DNA of 64,000 nucleotides, taken from Cristatella mucedo. Taxonomy: Eukaryota; Bryozoa; Phylactolaemata; Cristatellidae. The position numbers and the translations under genes are program-made. Below are positions 36,481 to 46,135 of the stretch, one piece after another; positions within the stretch are counted from its first letter, which is position 1, and each line of letters opens with the position of its first letter. Location: assembly GCA_009760855.2 (NCBI GenBank), contig WPIO01000224.1, positions 1-64,000 of the forward strand, given 5' to 3'. The notes under the pieces were generated by a model. The model had not been told where the DNA came from. It was given only the letters and a program-made list of their open reading frames with translations, and ran no database searches.

Positions 36481-36989
36481 GACATCACGCCACTTCTCGC
36501 CGCACTGGCTCCCAATCGAGAAGCGTATCGACTTCAAGGTTCTGTCGCTTACTTTTTGGTCTCTTCATTCTATGGTCCAAGCCCTACATATCAGAACTAC
36601 TTCCCACACCAGGCGAGGAATAGCATAACCCACTGTTTTGACTCGAATCCGATAAGCATACTTCACACAAACCTTTAAACCGTTGGAGCCCGTGCCGTTA
36701 GTTAGTATGCTTCCAAAGTGTGGAACATAATACCGACGCGCGTCAAAACGTCCTCTGACATGACGAAATTTAAAAAGCTTAAAACGAGCCTGTTTATTAG
36801 CGTCTTTTGTGGATCTTTGTCGTGCGCGTGTAACTGCTTACACTGCGCCTGCTGCTTGGGGATGTTACCGCCAATCACTCTTTAAATGCTTTCCATACAT
36901 CATCTGTAAAATGCCAAGAAAGAGATTCGGTTCTCTGAGGATGCTTTGCCAATGCATTATTATTTTTTTTGTTATTATTAATATTATTG
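36481..36989 (+). mobile_element. LINE-A fragment nested in LINE-B
   Basis: Starts at CATCACGCCACTTCTCGCCG (HITPLLA block) and runs through the C-terminal region to the 3' hairpin (GCCAAGAAAGAGATTCGGTT) and an ATT-rich tail ending at about 36989. Directly behind it LINE-B resumes with TCCCTATCTAAGA. Confidence 0.88.
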
Positions 36990-37712
36990 TCCCTATCTAA
37001 GACGAGGTGCTATTTTCACAGTTGGTTGCAAAGATTTAACTAGCTCCTTAGTTATGTCACGGTCAGAGTATTGCAATTCACTTTCGAACGGGCCACCAAA
37101 AGAAACCCACCATGGCCATGGCAGATAGCGATGAATGTGGCTGTAAGGCTAGTTTACAAATCCCAAAGGTTAGACCGCGAGTCTCCGTTGCTGAAAGAGC
37201 TTAGGTCATTGACGGTTGATCAACGGATACAGAGCAAAGTTCTTACGCTGACGGAATAGGCCCGCCACGGCTTGGCTCACTTGTACCTAGCTGAGCTGCT
37301 GTACCAGTTTCAGCCTCCTTGTGCTCTGAGGTTCTTGTGGACCATGATCAGCTGCTCCCGTTCCGCCACTTAAAGACCATCGGCTGGCGACGGAAGCTTT
37401 TGCTCTGCTGGTCCTAGACTGTGGAGCTCACTTTCGCAATTTCTTCGCAACGACAACTTCTCTCCTGCTGCCGACTATGACTCATCATTTCCAGCCGTCC
37501 TGAGCTGTTATTTCCATGCAACTCACTACCTGAGCTGCCTTTCCGTGCAGTTACGCATCCTGTTTCTTCTTTGCTGCGTGAGATGAAATCTGTTGGCTAG
37601 CGAATGCGTACCGAAAGTTGCACAGGCTGAGTGGGCAATGCAAATCTCTTCTGCTTAACGCCCACATAGTCGTTGTGGCTCTGTGGAGTTACCGACTGAG
37701 ATACTTCCCATT
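36990..37712 (+). mobile_element. LINE-B fragment, right half
   Basis: Resumes with TCCCTATCTAAGACGAGGTG, matching LINE-B from 25774, then TTTAACTAGCTCCTTAGTTA, and continues to the C-terminal region (LLREM/KSVG equivalent) and 3' UTR (GGCTCTGTGGAGTTACCGAC). Frames are broken. Confidence 0.88.
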
Positions 37713-37862
37713 ACTGTTGGTTTCCATTGGGGGTACTTAGTAATTGACTACATAAAAATGCCAAGCAACCAAAAGGCAGCGTTGTCCGAATTGCAGATAA
37801 GAAGTGATTGACACACGGCAACTAACTCGATAGCAACATGTGTATACCTTTAGAAATACGCT

Positions 37863-37996
37863 ACACACACACACACACACGCACGCAAGCACGCACGCAC
37901 GCACACACACACGCACGCACGCACGCACGCACGCACGCACACACACATATATATATATATATACATACATATATATATATATATATATATGTGTGT
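37863..37996. repeat. Compound (CA)n-(GCAC)n-(TA)n microsatellite
   Basis: CA passes into CGCA units, then CA, then TA with CATA breaks and a GTGTGT end. Apparent ORFs across it are repeat products. Confidence 0.95.
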
Positions 37997-38377
37997 TTGC
38001 ATAACAGCAGCTCTATCGAAATAGCGGAAGCATCCAGGTTCAAAGTTCAAGTGAACGGCCAACGCTTTCTAATGACAGCTAATTCTTATTTCGTTATCTT
38101 TTCTATTCCCCTTCACACTTGTTTTCAGTGTGAGTATGAATGTTATGCAGTTAAAAACTCATAAACTCTCTATCGAACGATTTTAATACGTCTGAACAAT
38201 AATCCCAAAGCCTGGCTAGCTACTGCGACATTGGTTCAAAGTGACGGTCATCGCGACTTTGCAGGGCCTTCTTGGGCGTAGCGAGACAATTCTAGCTTGG
38301 TTTAACTTCAACCGCAGAATGGCTCGCGAGTCATCGCCGACGAAATCGGGGGGGGGAGGCTTGTCAACCTCCTCCCT
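37997..38377. other. Unique sequence, nothing recognised
   Basis: No recognised content; it ends in a G-run at 38350-38356. Confidence 0.35.
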
Positions 38378-38402
38378 CCCTCCCTCCCTCCCTCCCTCCC
38401 TG
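38378..38402. repeat. (CCTC)n microsatellite
   Basis: Six to seven units of CCTC, close to a run of seven G. It lies 60 bp before a G-rich minisatellite. Confidence 0.9.
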
Positions 38403-38460
38403 CTGCTCTCCCTTCTCGACTCGGCGACGTGATGGCTGCTGCTGCGATCTGGTTGTCTTC

Positions 38461-38635
38461 GATGGGAGACGATGGGAGGCGATGGGGCGATGGGAGGCGA
38501 TGGGAGGCGATGGGAGGCGATGGGAGGCGATGGGAGGCGATGGGAGGCGATGGGAGGCGATGGGAGGCGATGGGAGGCGATGGGAGGCGATGGGAGGCGA
38601 TAGGAGGCGACGGGAGGCGACGGGAGGCGACGGGT
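38461..38635. repeat. 10-bp minisatellite, unit GATGGGAGGC
   Basis: About 16 tandem copies of GATGGGAGGC. The central copies are identical; those at the right end change to GATAGGAGGC and GACGGGAGGC. Because 30 bp equals 10 codons, every frame without a stop reads as a 10-residue repeat (minus strand RLPSPPIASH; plus strand MGGDGRRWEA). The 201-codon minus frame at 38216-38821 is explained by this and is not called as a gene. Confidence 0.97.
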
Positions 38636-39644
38636 CGACGGGATGGTTTGCGGATCGCTGCCGCCTGACGACCAGGGTTGAAGCCTGCCGGGGGATGGTG
38701 CCCTGCTTGAGGGCTGCGCTTTCATCGCGGCTTCTTTCGATGGAAATAATGTTACGAATTGGAGGCTATTTCTGCATAGCTTCGTCGTCAAGCAGAGCTG
38801 ATTTGATGACCTAGGCAGCACGCGACATTAGTTTATTGTACCTATTAGATGTCGTCCAACATATGCAGATGCAGCGCTCAGTTCGTGCCGAGCAGTTATA
38901 GCTAGTAGGCCAGTCGGCCCGGCCCGGCCCGGCTTTCGTACATGGTTGTACTAGTGCCACAGTTTGATTTAGCCACTCTTTCAGCGCATTTAGTTATACA
39001 ATTTAGGTTGTCATTCAGCGAAGACTGCGCGCTCGTCCTAATCTCTGCACCCAGGTTTATTCAGGACGCTAGGTAGCAGAATCTAGTCGTCGTTGACGCA
39101 AGTCGTTAGCACAGGGGTTAGGCGGCGTTGCACTGCCTTGCGTTGCACTTTCCAATAACTCGCTGCTGTAACTACTCGCGTTCGCGATGCGAGAAACCGC
39201 AGATCGGAGGTGGGCGGTTGATGAGTTTCGCAAGCCTGCGACTAACGCCATCGGCAGCTCTTGGCTCGGCGCATTAAAGAATTAAGGGGAGCGGGTGCTG
39301 CGCCTTGCAAGCGTCCATCGCTGACTGCGGTCGCAGCATGCCCTTCCGAGAGAGACAGTGCCAGATTTTGAAGGTCGCGGTCGGCCGCCGCCGACGACGA
39401 GTTGCTGCGAGTGGCAGCGAGTGGCTGCGAGTTGCTGCAAGCGCCCTCTGCCAATCATCCTGCACAGCATTCCGCTTGAGACGCTGGTTCACCCTCTGAC
39501 GTCACGGTGCTCGGGTAACGCCTTTACTACGAAAGAATAGAAAAAAACGGGTTGCAGAAGTACGCAGCACGAGAGCCCACCGCGCCGCTCATTCGTACTT
39601 TGAGTCGTCCTTAAATCGCCCTCTGTTCGGTGTTCACGAGCAGC
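38636..39644. other. Unique sequence, nothing recognised
   Basis: A small GGCCC repeat near 38918-38933 and GAGTGGCTGC-like repeats near 39405-39440 are the only patterns. Confidence 0.35.
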
Positions 39645-39879
39645 ATAATAATAATAATAATAATTCACTTGATAAAGCGCCCTCAGAGAACTTAATCTCT
39701 CTCTAGGCGCTTTACATTTGCTGTAAAGTGAAATGCAATTGAAAGGTAAGTAAAATCATGCTTGAAGAAACAAACGAAATGAATAATATGGTTAGGGGTG
39801 ACATGCACAGGGTCAGCATGCAAATGTGGTTAGTGGCAGCATGCACAGTGTCAGCACGCATAGGCACATGAAGGACGAA

Positions 39880-41075
39880 TCACAGGGACCCACTGAATGC
39901 TGTGCTAAATAGGTGTGTTTTTAGGTTCCTTTTAAATGTGATCAGGTCAGGGGATGTTCTGACGCAGGTCGGGAGGAAGTTCCAGGCTTTGGGAGCATAC
40001 GATCTAAATGCACGGTCTCCACAGGATTTAAGGTTTGTACGAGGTATTTCTAGACTGTTGGATTCCGAAAAGCGGGTGGTACGATGCTTAGCCTGATGGG
40101 GTAGTATATCTGACAGATAGGCTGGAGCCATAGAATGAAGGGACCTAAAAGTGAGCGACAAAACCTTGAAGTCAATCCGTTGCTTGACTGGTAGCCAGTG
40201 CAGGTCGGCGAGAAGTGGAGTAATGTGGCAACTGCGACGCTCTCGACAGACAAACCTAGCTGCAGAGTTTTGCACCAGCTGCAATCGCCTGATCGCACAT
40301 GCTGGTAGGCCAGTGAGCAGTGAGTTGCAGAAGTCGAGACTAGATGTCACGAATGCATGGACCAACTTGGACGTAGTATTTTTATCTAAACAGGCCCTAA
40401 TTTTAGCAATGTTATGAAGCTGAAAATAGGCTGATTTGACTGTGGAGCTGATGTGGTCGTCTAACGAGAGGTCGCTTTGGAATATGACACCTAGATTTCG
40501 AGCTGATTCAACTGGAGATATGCTGGCAGAGCCAATTTTGAGAGTCAGCCTTTCCAATCTCTGGATCACACTGGGTTTGCCCATAACTAGTAAGTTAGTT
40601 TTATCATCGTTAAGTTTTAGAAAATTTGCTGCCATCCATGTGCGGATGTCATCAATGCATGCAGCAAGTGAGTTGAGAGAATTTGAGGTGCTCGAAGGCT
40701 GTGAGGGATCAAAGCAAAGGTACAACTGAGTGTCATCTGCATATAAGTGAAAGCCTAGATTGTGCTTGGCAATCACATCAGCAAGAGGCAGAGTATAAAC
40801 CGTGAAAAGAACCGGACTTAGCACTGAGCCCTGAGGTACTCCATATTTCAGAGGTACTTCAGATGATCTTTGTCCATTCACGTCAATACTCTGGAGTCTC
40901 CCACTGAGATAGGACCTGAACCACTGCAGAGCAGTGCCAGTGATGCCCAGGCGAGATGATAGGCGCTCTAGAAGAACTTTGTGATCGATGGTATCAAAAG
41001 CTGCCGAAAGATCAAGCAAAACAAGCAGAAACACTCTACCCATGTCTGCATTCCTAAGTAGGTCGTTGTATACCC
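39880..41075 (-). pseudogene. LINE-A reverse transcriptase, main part
   Basis: Copies element RNA onto nicked chromosomal DNA. In the 387-codon frame read from the methionine at 41043, motif A is at residues 11-18 (DLSAAFDT), motif B at 68-75 (GVPQGSVL), motif C at 101-104 (YADD), then LKLNDDKTNLLVMG, the thumb (ARNLGVIFQSDLSLDDHI), LQLVQNSAARFVCRE, TPLLADLHWLPVKQRI and the C-terminal block (NSLEIPRTNLKSCGDRAFRS), ending in AFSGSL. All catalytic aspartates are present. The frame is separated from its N-terminal half by one extra base in an A-run (T-run in sense) near 41076-41080. The methionine is not a true start; it lies within the protein. Probably dead for lack of endonuclease and the frameshift. 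Confidence 0.95.
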
Positions 41076-41797
41076 GAAAGCAATGCTGACTCTGTGGAGT
41101 GATTAGCTCTAAAGCCAGACTGGAACTTACTAGCCAGGTGTGAGGTTTCGATATACGAGTTCAGCTCGTTTGCCACGACCCGTTCGAGTGTCTTTGATAG
41201 GAACGGTAGAAGGGAAACTGGGCGGTAGTTGCTCAAGTTCTCTTGGTCTAGTGTCGCTTTCTTGAGAAGTGGCCTGACTACAGCTTTTTTGAAAGGTGCT
41301 GGGACGTGACCTGAGGCTAATGACATATTAATGATGTTAGTTATGCATGGCAGCAGCAGATCAATGCAGCGTAGGAGCAGGACAGTGGGAATAGGGTCCA
41401 GAGGACTTGTTGTCTTCTTTGATTGAGATACGAACTTCGGGACTAGATCACTAGTGACCTGCTGAAATGCAGACATTGAGATGCTGCCAGGAATCGAGGA
41501 ACAGCATTCTAGTGGGGAGGTTGTCATCGCAGGGATGGATTCTCTGATCTTGTCTATCTTCTGCACAAAGAATCGAGAGAAGCGATCGGCTAGATCATCA
41601 TTAGGATCATCAGGTAATGAGCTAATCTGGGAACGGTTGAGGAGATGGTTTATTGTCGACATCAGCATTTTTGGGTTGTGCATCTGTGATTCAACAATGT
41701 TTTTATAAAAACTAGACTTAGCCTTTGCTAGGATCGATTGGTACGACCTACAGTGGTCTTCATATGCCTGTCGATGGACAGTTCGTCCGGATCTGAG
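41054..41797 (-). pseudogene. LINE-A linker and first reverse transcriptase blocks
   Basis: The frame reads a helical linker upstream of the first methionine (GRTVHRQAYEDHCRSYQSIL), then FSRFFVQKIDKIRESI, the conserved SPLDPIPT, VRPLLKKATLDQENLSNYRP (entry blocks, about residues 136-155 from 41683) and QSGFRANHST (about residues 188-197). It then leaves frame one codon after ALL and stops. The next frame continues the protein with RVYNDLLRNAD immediately, so this and the 39880 frame were one ORF. The AP endonuclease domain expected before the linker is absent from this copy. Confidence 0.92.
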
Positions 41798-41830
41798 TGA
41801 GCGAGCCGGCGAAAGTCGTTATCGTTCAGG

Positions 41831-42179
41831 GAGGGCGCTGTAACCGTGTGCTGTTCGCTTCGCAATAACGGAGCGCACGGCCAGAAACTGGTCAGCAGCA
41901 GCACAGCTAACTTTAGACGACCTTCAGAAACTCTAGGCTGGAAATCAGTTTGTGGCGTCCTAGTCGCGTTCCCAAAAAGGATACCCGTCGCATGGCTGCG
42001 TTACATATTCTCCACAACGTACCAGCTGTGCACCGCAAACTGGCGACTGCTAATTTGTTTGCAAGCATCACTGTTATCATCCAATCGTAGCGCCAGTACA
42101 TAAAATGTGCATTTCGCGGTGACGCTTTGTCCTCAAGCTGGCTCCACTTCAATCTTCACAGAATGTTACTGCGAACGAA
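41831..42179. other. Unique sequence, nothing recognised
   Basis: No recognised content beyond the LINE-A truncation point. Confidence 0.35.
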
Positions 42180-42960
42180 GCGGGCGCCTCTCTACCCCTC
42201 TCTCACCCTTTGGATCGGGGTCAAGCGCGCCTACATGCACATCGGGCATTGGGCAAAGTGGGCAAAGCTCGCGATTTCGCACCCATGGCGTTCCCCCCTG
42301 ACCGTGATCAGCCCCGGGTGGGATGGGGGCGGGCGGGGGGGGGCGTGCTACGCCATCCGCTCGTCTCGACGCAGCCGAGCGTCGACTCGCACGATGCTCG
42401 CCGCGACGCTCGGACGCGATCGCGCGCTCCACACGCGCTCACCCTCGACTCGGCGTTGGCCCGGCCTAGCGCTAGGACTTGGATGAACCACATCGAATGC
42501 GGTGGCTTCGCGTGCGCTCAGCCAATTGGGTTGCCTCAGCACGCTCGAACGTGGAATGGCGCGTTCGAGAGGTCGCAGCGGCCGTGCTGAGATCGGGATC
42601 GATGGCCTGAATGGACAGGCGACACGGTCGCCGCCGACTCAATGCGGTCACCCGATACGTTCGCCGCCGCCGCCGCCGCACGACGAAGCGGAAGCCGCGA
42701 GCGCCCTAACGGAGCACGCAGCGCCAGCCGGCCGCGAAATACGGGGTGGCGCGTGTCGCGTCGCGCGCATTAGGACGTGCGGCGCGCGGCCTCTGAAATC
42801 GACGGACGCTCGGTTATCGTACCTTCCAGTGCGAGCTTTTCGTACGTTCAACGCTGCTCGTCTCGTGCCGCCTGGGCAGCTAGACTACGGCGAGCGAGAA
42901 GGAGAAAGCGGCCAGGATTCCGCCAGGGGTGCGCAGAGTGCGAGGAGAGCGGAGACTGAC
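42180..42960. other. CpG-rich island 5
   Basis: CpG-rich with a GGGGGCGGGCGGGGGGGG stretch near 42325-42343 and GCCGCCGCC near 42663. ORFs overlap on both strands without motifs. Confidence 0.5.
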
Positions 42961-43435
42961 GTTTCAGCGCGTTGAATCGTAAAAATTATCAAGACTCGTC
43001 TGCCAGAATGGGCGAAACAATAGAAACTCCGCGGCATTCTGATCTCTAAGCTTAACGTAATCAATTTAAGACAAGGCTGAAGTCGAGCCAACCTCAACTA
43101 GTATCTTTGACTTTGGCGACATAATCTCTGAAGGGTGTAATACCTATTACTTTTAGTCGAAAGGACAGCGGGCGTATCGCCGCGAGCACACGCTCGTTAG
43201 GTTGGGCGAGTGACGAGCATGAGGGGCAGGCACGCGAGACTCGCGACCCGATTCCGGATCTAAGGAATGCACTGCCGTTTGAAGTAGTCGACCTTGCTCC
43301 GAATGACTTCCGTACCGACGATCAGTCGTTCCGTTGTCGTCGCTTTCCCATCACTACGTGCCTGGAAGCAGCCGGGTTATGGGGAGCTGCGTTGCCACTT
43401 TACTGTACCCCTGGGCCCTAGCCCGGGTGCAAATT

Positions 43436-43436
<1 letters not shown>
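42961..43436. other. Unique sequence, nothing recognised
   Basis: Short ORFs only. Confidence 0.35.

Positions 43437-43504
<68 letters not shown>
43437..43504. repeat. (CT)n microsatellite, pure
   Basis: About 67 bp of uninterrupted CT, the purest tract in the window. Confidence 0.97.
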
Positions 43505-43506
<2 letters not shown>

Positions 43507-43630
43507 GTGACCCAGATTGTGGTTTCAGGTCCTGCAGCGAGCAATTCTGTATCGTTCACTGCACGCTCTGGCTCTGAGCCCATCGAGGCCATTCTGCCGC
43601 TGCATAAATGATGCGGTTGAATCGGCTAAG
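43507..43630 (+). mobile_element. Possible SINE-2 fragment
   Basis: GATTGTGGTTTCAGGTCCTG resembles the B-box region, and GAGGCCATTCTGCCGCTGCA then TAAATGATGCGG resembles the SINE-2 tail (GGCTCTTCTGCCGCCATATA in the 59485 copy). The head is missing or replaced by the CT tract. Confidence 0.4.
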
Positions 43631-44524
43631 GAAGTTCTTCTTACTCTTTCCTAATATAGGCTAGACGTTTTTCCGTAAATTTCGAGAGTGAAACAGCCGA
43701 ATCAATAACTACAGTAACGGTAGCACCGAACCGTCGGGAGGAGGTGCACATGCCCCCCCCCCCGCAGTGGCTGTGGCGAGCGCACTCGCGAGTGCCGGCT
43801 CGGTGCCAATGTGTGCGCCCGCTAACCAGGACTGCTACTAGCCTACCGTGCATCGAGTCGCGCGTCGCTATCCTACTTACAGTTATCAGGGCCGCGGGAT
43901 CTTTTCCGTACGCCAGACCGAGTCAAAAAGCACGAAAACGTGCTTTTCCTCGACTTTACTGGCTAGCGGACAAAGTCACGTGCTTTTAGCTGTGGTCATT
44001 TTCCCGCACCTTGTCCCTCGCAGGTTTTTTGCCACGATCGGACGCTCACGGACGCGACGGGCGCTATTACAGAGTAAATGCTGAAGCGTCTGCACTCTAA
44101 GCTTCTTTGCCAAGCCCAGAGGTTTTTCGTACGTCGACTGAGGCTGCAATCTCTCGCAGCAAGATTTAGACCAGCAGGGGTCGGTCCAAGCTCCCGCGGG
44201 TCTGTGCAGAATTAGCGCAATGTCCATTATCGCCGCTAGATCGCTGAGAGCCGGTGCCCCCTGCGCCAGTGCTCCATTCTCTCTGTCCCTAGGGGTAGGA
44301 ACACTCTGAAATCCGTTTTCCTACTCGGAAACAATCCTTGTTGCATTTCCTCGCCGAACACAGGTGCGCCCGCCCACCGATCTATTCTCCGCGCGGGCAC
44401 GCTTCTCTGCTGCTTCCTCTCTCGAAATTAGAAGCAGGCGCGCACTGACAGACAAGTCATTGCGCTCGCAATCGAACGGCTCCGACGTCCAAGTATCCAG
44501 ATTTCTCTCGTCCGAAGCAACGAT
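43631..44524. other. Unique sequence, nothing recognised
   Basis: A C-run lies at 43754-43763. No supported gene. Confidence 0.35.
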
Positions 44525-44708
44525 AATGATAATAATGAAAATAATACACTCGATACAGTGCCCTCAGAGAACTCAATCTCGTTCTAGGCGCCCTGTAAAA
44601 GCTGCAAAGGAAAACGCGATTGAATGGTGAGTAATATCGTGCTTGATAGACACCAGGAATGACATGGTTAGGGCTGACATGCGCAGAGTCAGCATCCAAG
44701 TTTGTGGC
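44525..44708 (-). mobile_element. LINE-A 3' UTR fragment
   Basis: ATAATGATAATAATGAAAAT tail then CAGTGCCCTCAGAGAACTCA (hairpin, reverse complement) and TTAGGGCTGACATGCGCAGA match the minus-strand LINE-A at 39650-39830. Confidence 0.85.
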
Positions 44709-44739
44709 GAGTGGAATAAAAGCAATCAGTCGCGCCGTG

Positions 44740-45090
44740 CGCTCGCAGCCAGCGCCGGCGACGATCGACCGCCGGGCGGCCGCTTAAGCGACTGCCTGGA
44801 ACGTGGACGCGCCGACCGCTATCCCCTTTGCGGGATCGGTCACGCGAGACGGACAGCTCGCTGCCGTGGCTAGCCGAGTCCCGCGGAGCTCTTCCGGATC
44901 GACAGCCTGCACGCTTACTTTGGAGCTTCCGTCGCTGTTGATGAGTGTCGTCGCTGCCCGCATCCGCCCTCGGCTCACTGCGCGGCCGCGCCTCGCTCCC
45001 ATCCTCCTTTTCGCGGCAGCTCGCTGCCGCGCTCTAGGCCGCGAGCTGAGCTTCGTGGCCCGTGGCTCTCTCTCCTGCGGCTAAAGCGTC
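44740..45090. other. Short CpG-rich stretch
   Basis: GC-rich between two LINE-A tails in opposite orientation. Overlapping ORFs on both strands, none recognisable. Confidence 0.4.
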
Positions 45091-45182
45091 GCCTTCCTAG
45101 ATAGCTTGGCCACGAAGCCGCACACCGGCCAGCATCGAGCAGCCGTTCACTTGGAGGGCAGTCTGACGGAGAGATGGGCTAG

Positions 45183-45452
45183 AGGCGCATCTATTTATCA
45201 CAGCATTTAAGGGGTTCGTGTGATTCGTCGCTGGTGTGCTCATGCGTGCTGACACTGTGCGCGCCGCCACTAACCATATTTGCATGCTGACCCGTGTTCG
45301 CAATACCAGTGACCGCGTTATGCTTGTTACGCTTGAGCACGCAACCGGTGGCCAAACGACCGTGGCTTTCCTTTTTAGCAAACGTAAAGTGTCTTGAAAG
45401 AGATTGAGTTATTTTGGGGGCGTTATATAAACTGTACTATTGGTATTGTTAT
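45183..45452 (+). mobile_element. LINE-A 3' UTR fragment
   Basis: TCTATTTATCACAGCATTTA, then CATGCGTGCTGACACTGTGC and ATATTTGCATGCTGACCC, then a changed hairpin (AAAGTGTCTTGAAAGAGATT...GGGGGCGTTA), follow the LINE-A 3' end in order. Confidence 0.85.
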
Positions 45453-46080
45453 CATAATTAACACATAAAAAATTTGGAAATGCGATCAATCCATGAAAAT
45501 ACCGCTGCCCCTTCCCGCTGAAGTCGATCGAGCGCCAGCGCTCTCTTCTGCAAAGCAGCAGGTGATCGCCGTGGGCTCGCATCGCTCGTTGTTTGTCCGA
45601 AGGCGGGCGCTTCTCTGCCCGGCATCTCACGCTGGCCGTCCATGTATCAGACTGATTTATAGTCCAGGACTCCTCGAACTTCGGTGGCCAAGCTAAGATA
45701 TGCTAGCAACAGTCGACACTCACACACTGCGGTCTCGCGCTCGCCTCCTACCGCGCCGGGGCAGGAGTTGTCTCTCTGCTCACAAATACTTCGCCCCAAG
45801 CCCTTTAAATATAGCGAGACAATTCTCATCCCTCTCACTATTCACAAGTGGTATTCCTCAACTTTAACGGGCTAGTTTCTATTAAGTCGAAAACTAATTA
45901 AAGGCGGTTCCTTGGTGAGTGATCCTTACCAAAACGTCAGAACTGATTCGCGATTCGGTAACTTCGCAAAAATTCTCTAGTTATTCCCAATTAAACCTTG
46001 ACCGTTACCACTTGACGTATTGTCCACGTTACAACTGCACACGTCAGCTCTAACCGTAGCAGTCATGCTTACTTGACAGC
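45453..46080. other. Unique sequence, nothing recognised
   Basis: No supported gene. Confidence 0.35.
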
Positions 46081-46135
46081 ATACGTAAATTATTTAGACG
46101 GAGACTGAGCTCTTTGAGGGTGTTGCATAAATATG
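46081..46135 (+). mobile_element. Decayed LINE-A-like 3' tail
   Basis: GTAAATTATTTAGACGGAGA, then CTGAGCTCTTTGAGGGTGTT and GCATAAATATG keep the order of the LINE-A/SINE-1 tail but not the outer stem. Confidence 0.5.

Larger units (their letters stand above)
39645..41830 (-). mobile_element. LINE-A, best copy (5' truncated non-LTR retrotransposon)
   Basis: CR1/L2-group LINE on the minus strand. From 5' to 3' it has a linker region, reverse transcriptase, C-terminal conserved tail, stop at 39880, a 3' UTR of about 230 bp with TGCATGCTGACCCTGTGCAT-type repeats, a terminal hairpin (AAAGCGCCT...AGGGCGCTTT) and an ATT-repeat tail at 39645-39663. The endonuclease domain is missing: the frame can be followed upstream only to about 41830, where stops and unrelated sequence begin. 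All other LINE-A pieces in the window are shorter or more decayed. Confidence 0.95.

Noticed and set aside
37863-37996. CRISPR-like regular repeats
   Set aside because: Only simple-sequence repeats; no spacer structure and a eukaryotic context.
38216-38821. 201-codon ORF with a 10-residue repeat (minus strand)
   Set aside because: The repeat is explained by the 10-bp minisatellite, which stays open in more than one frame. Flanks have no recognisable sequence.
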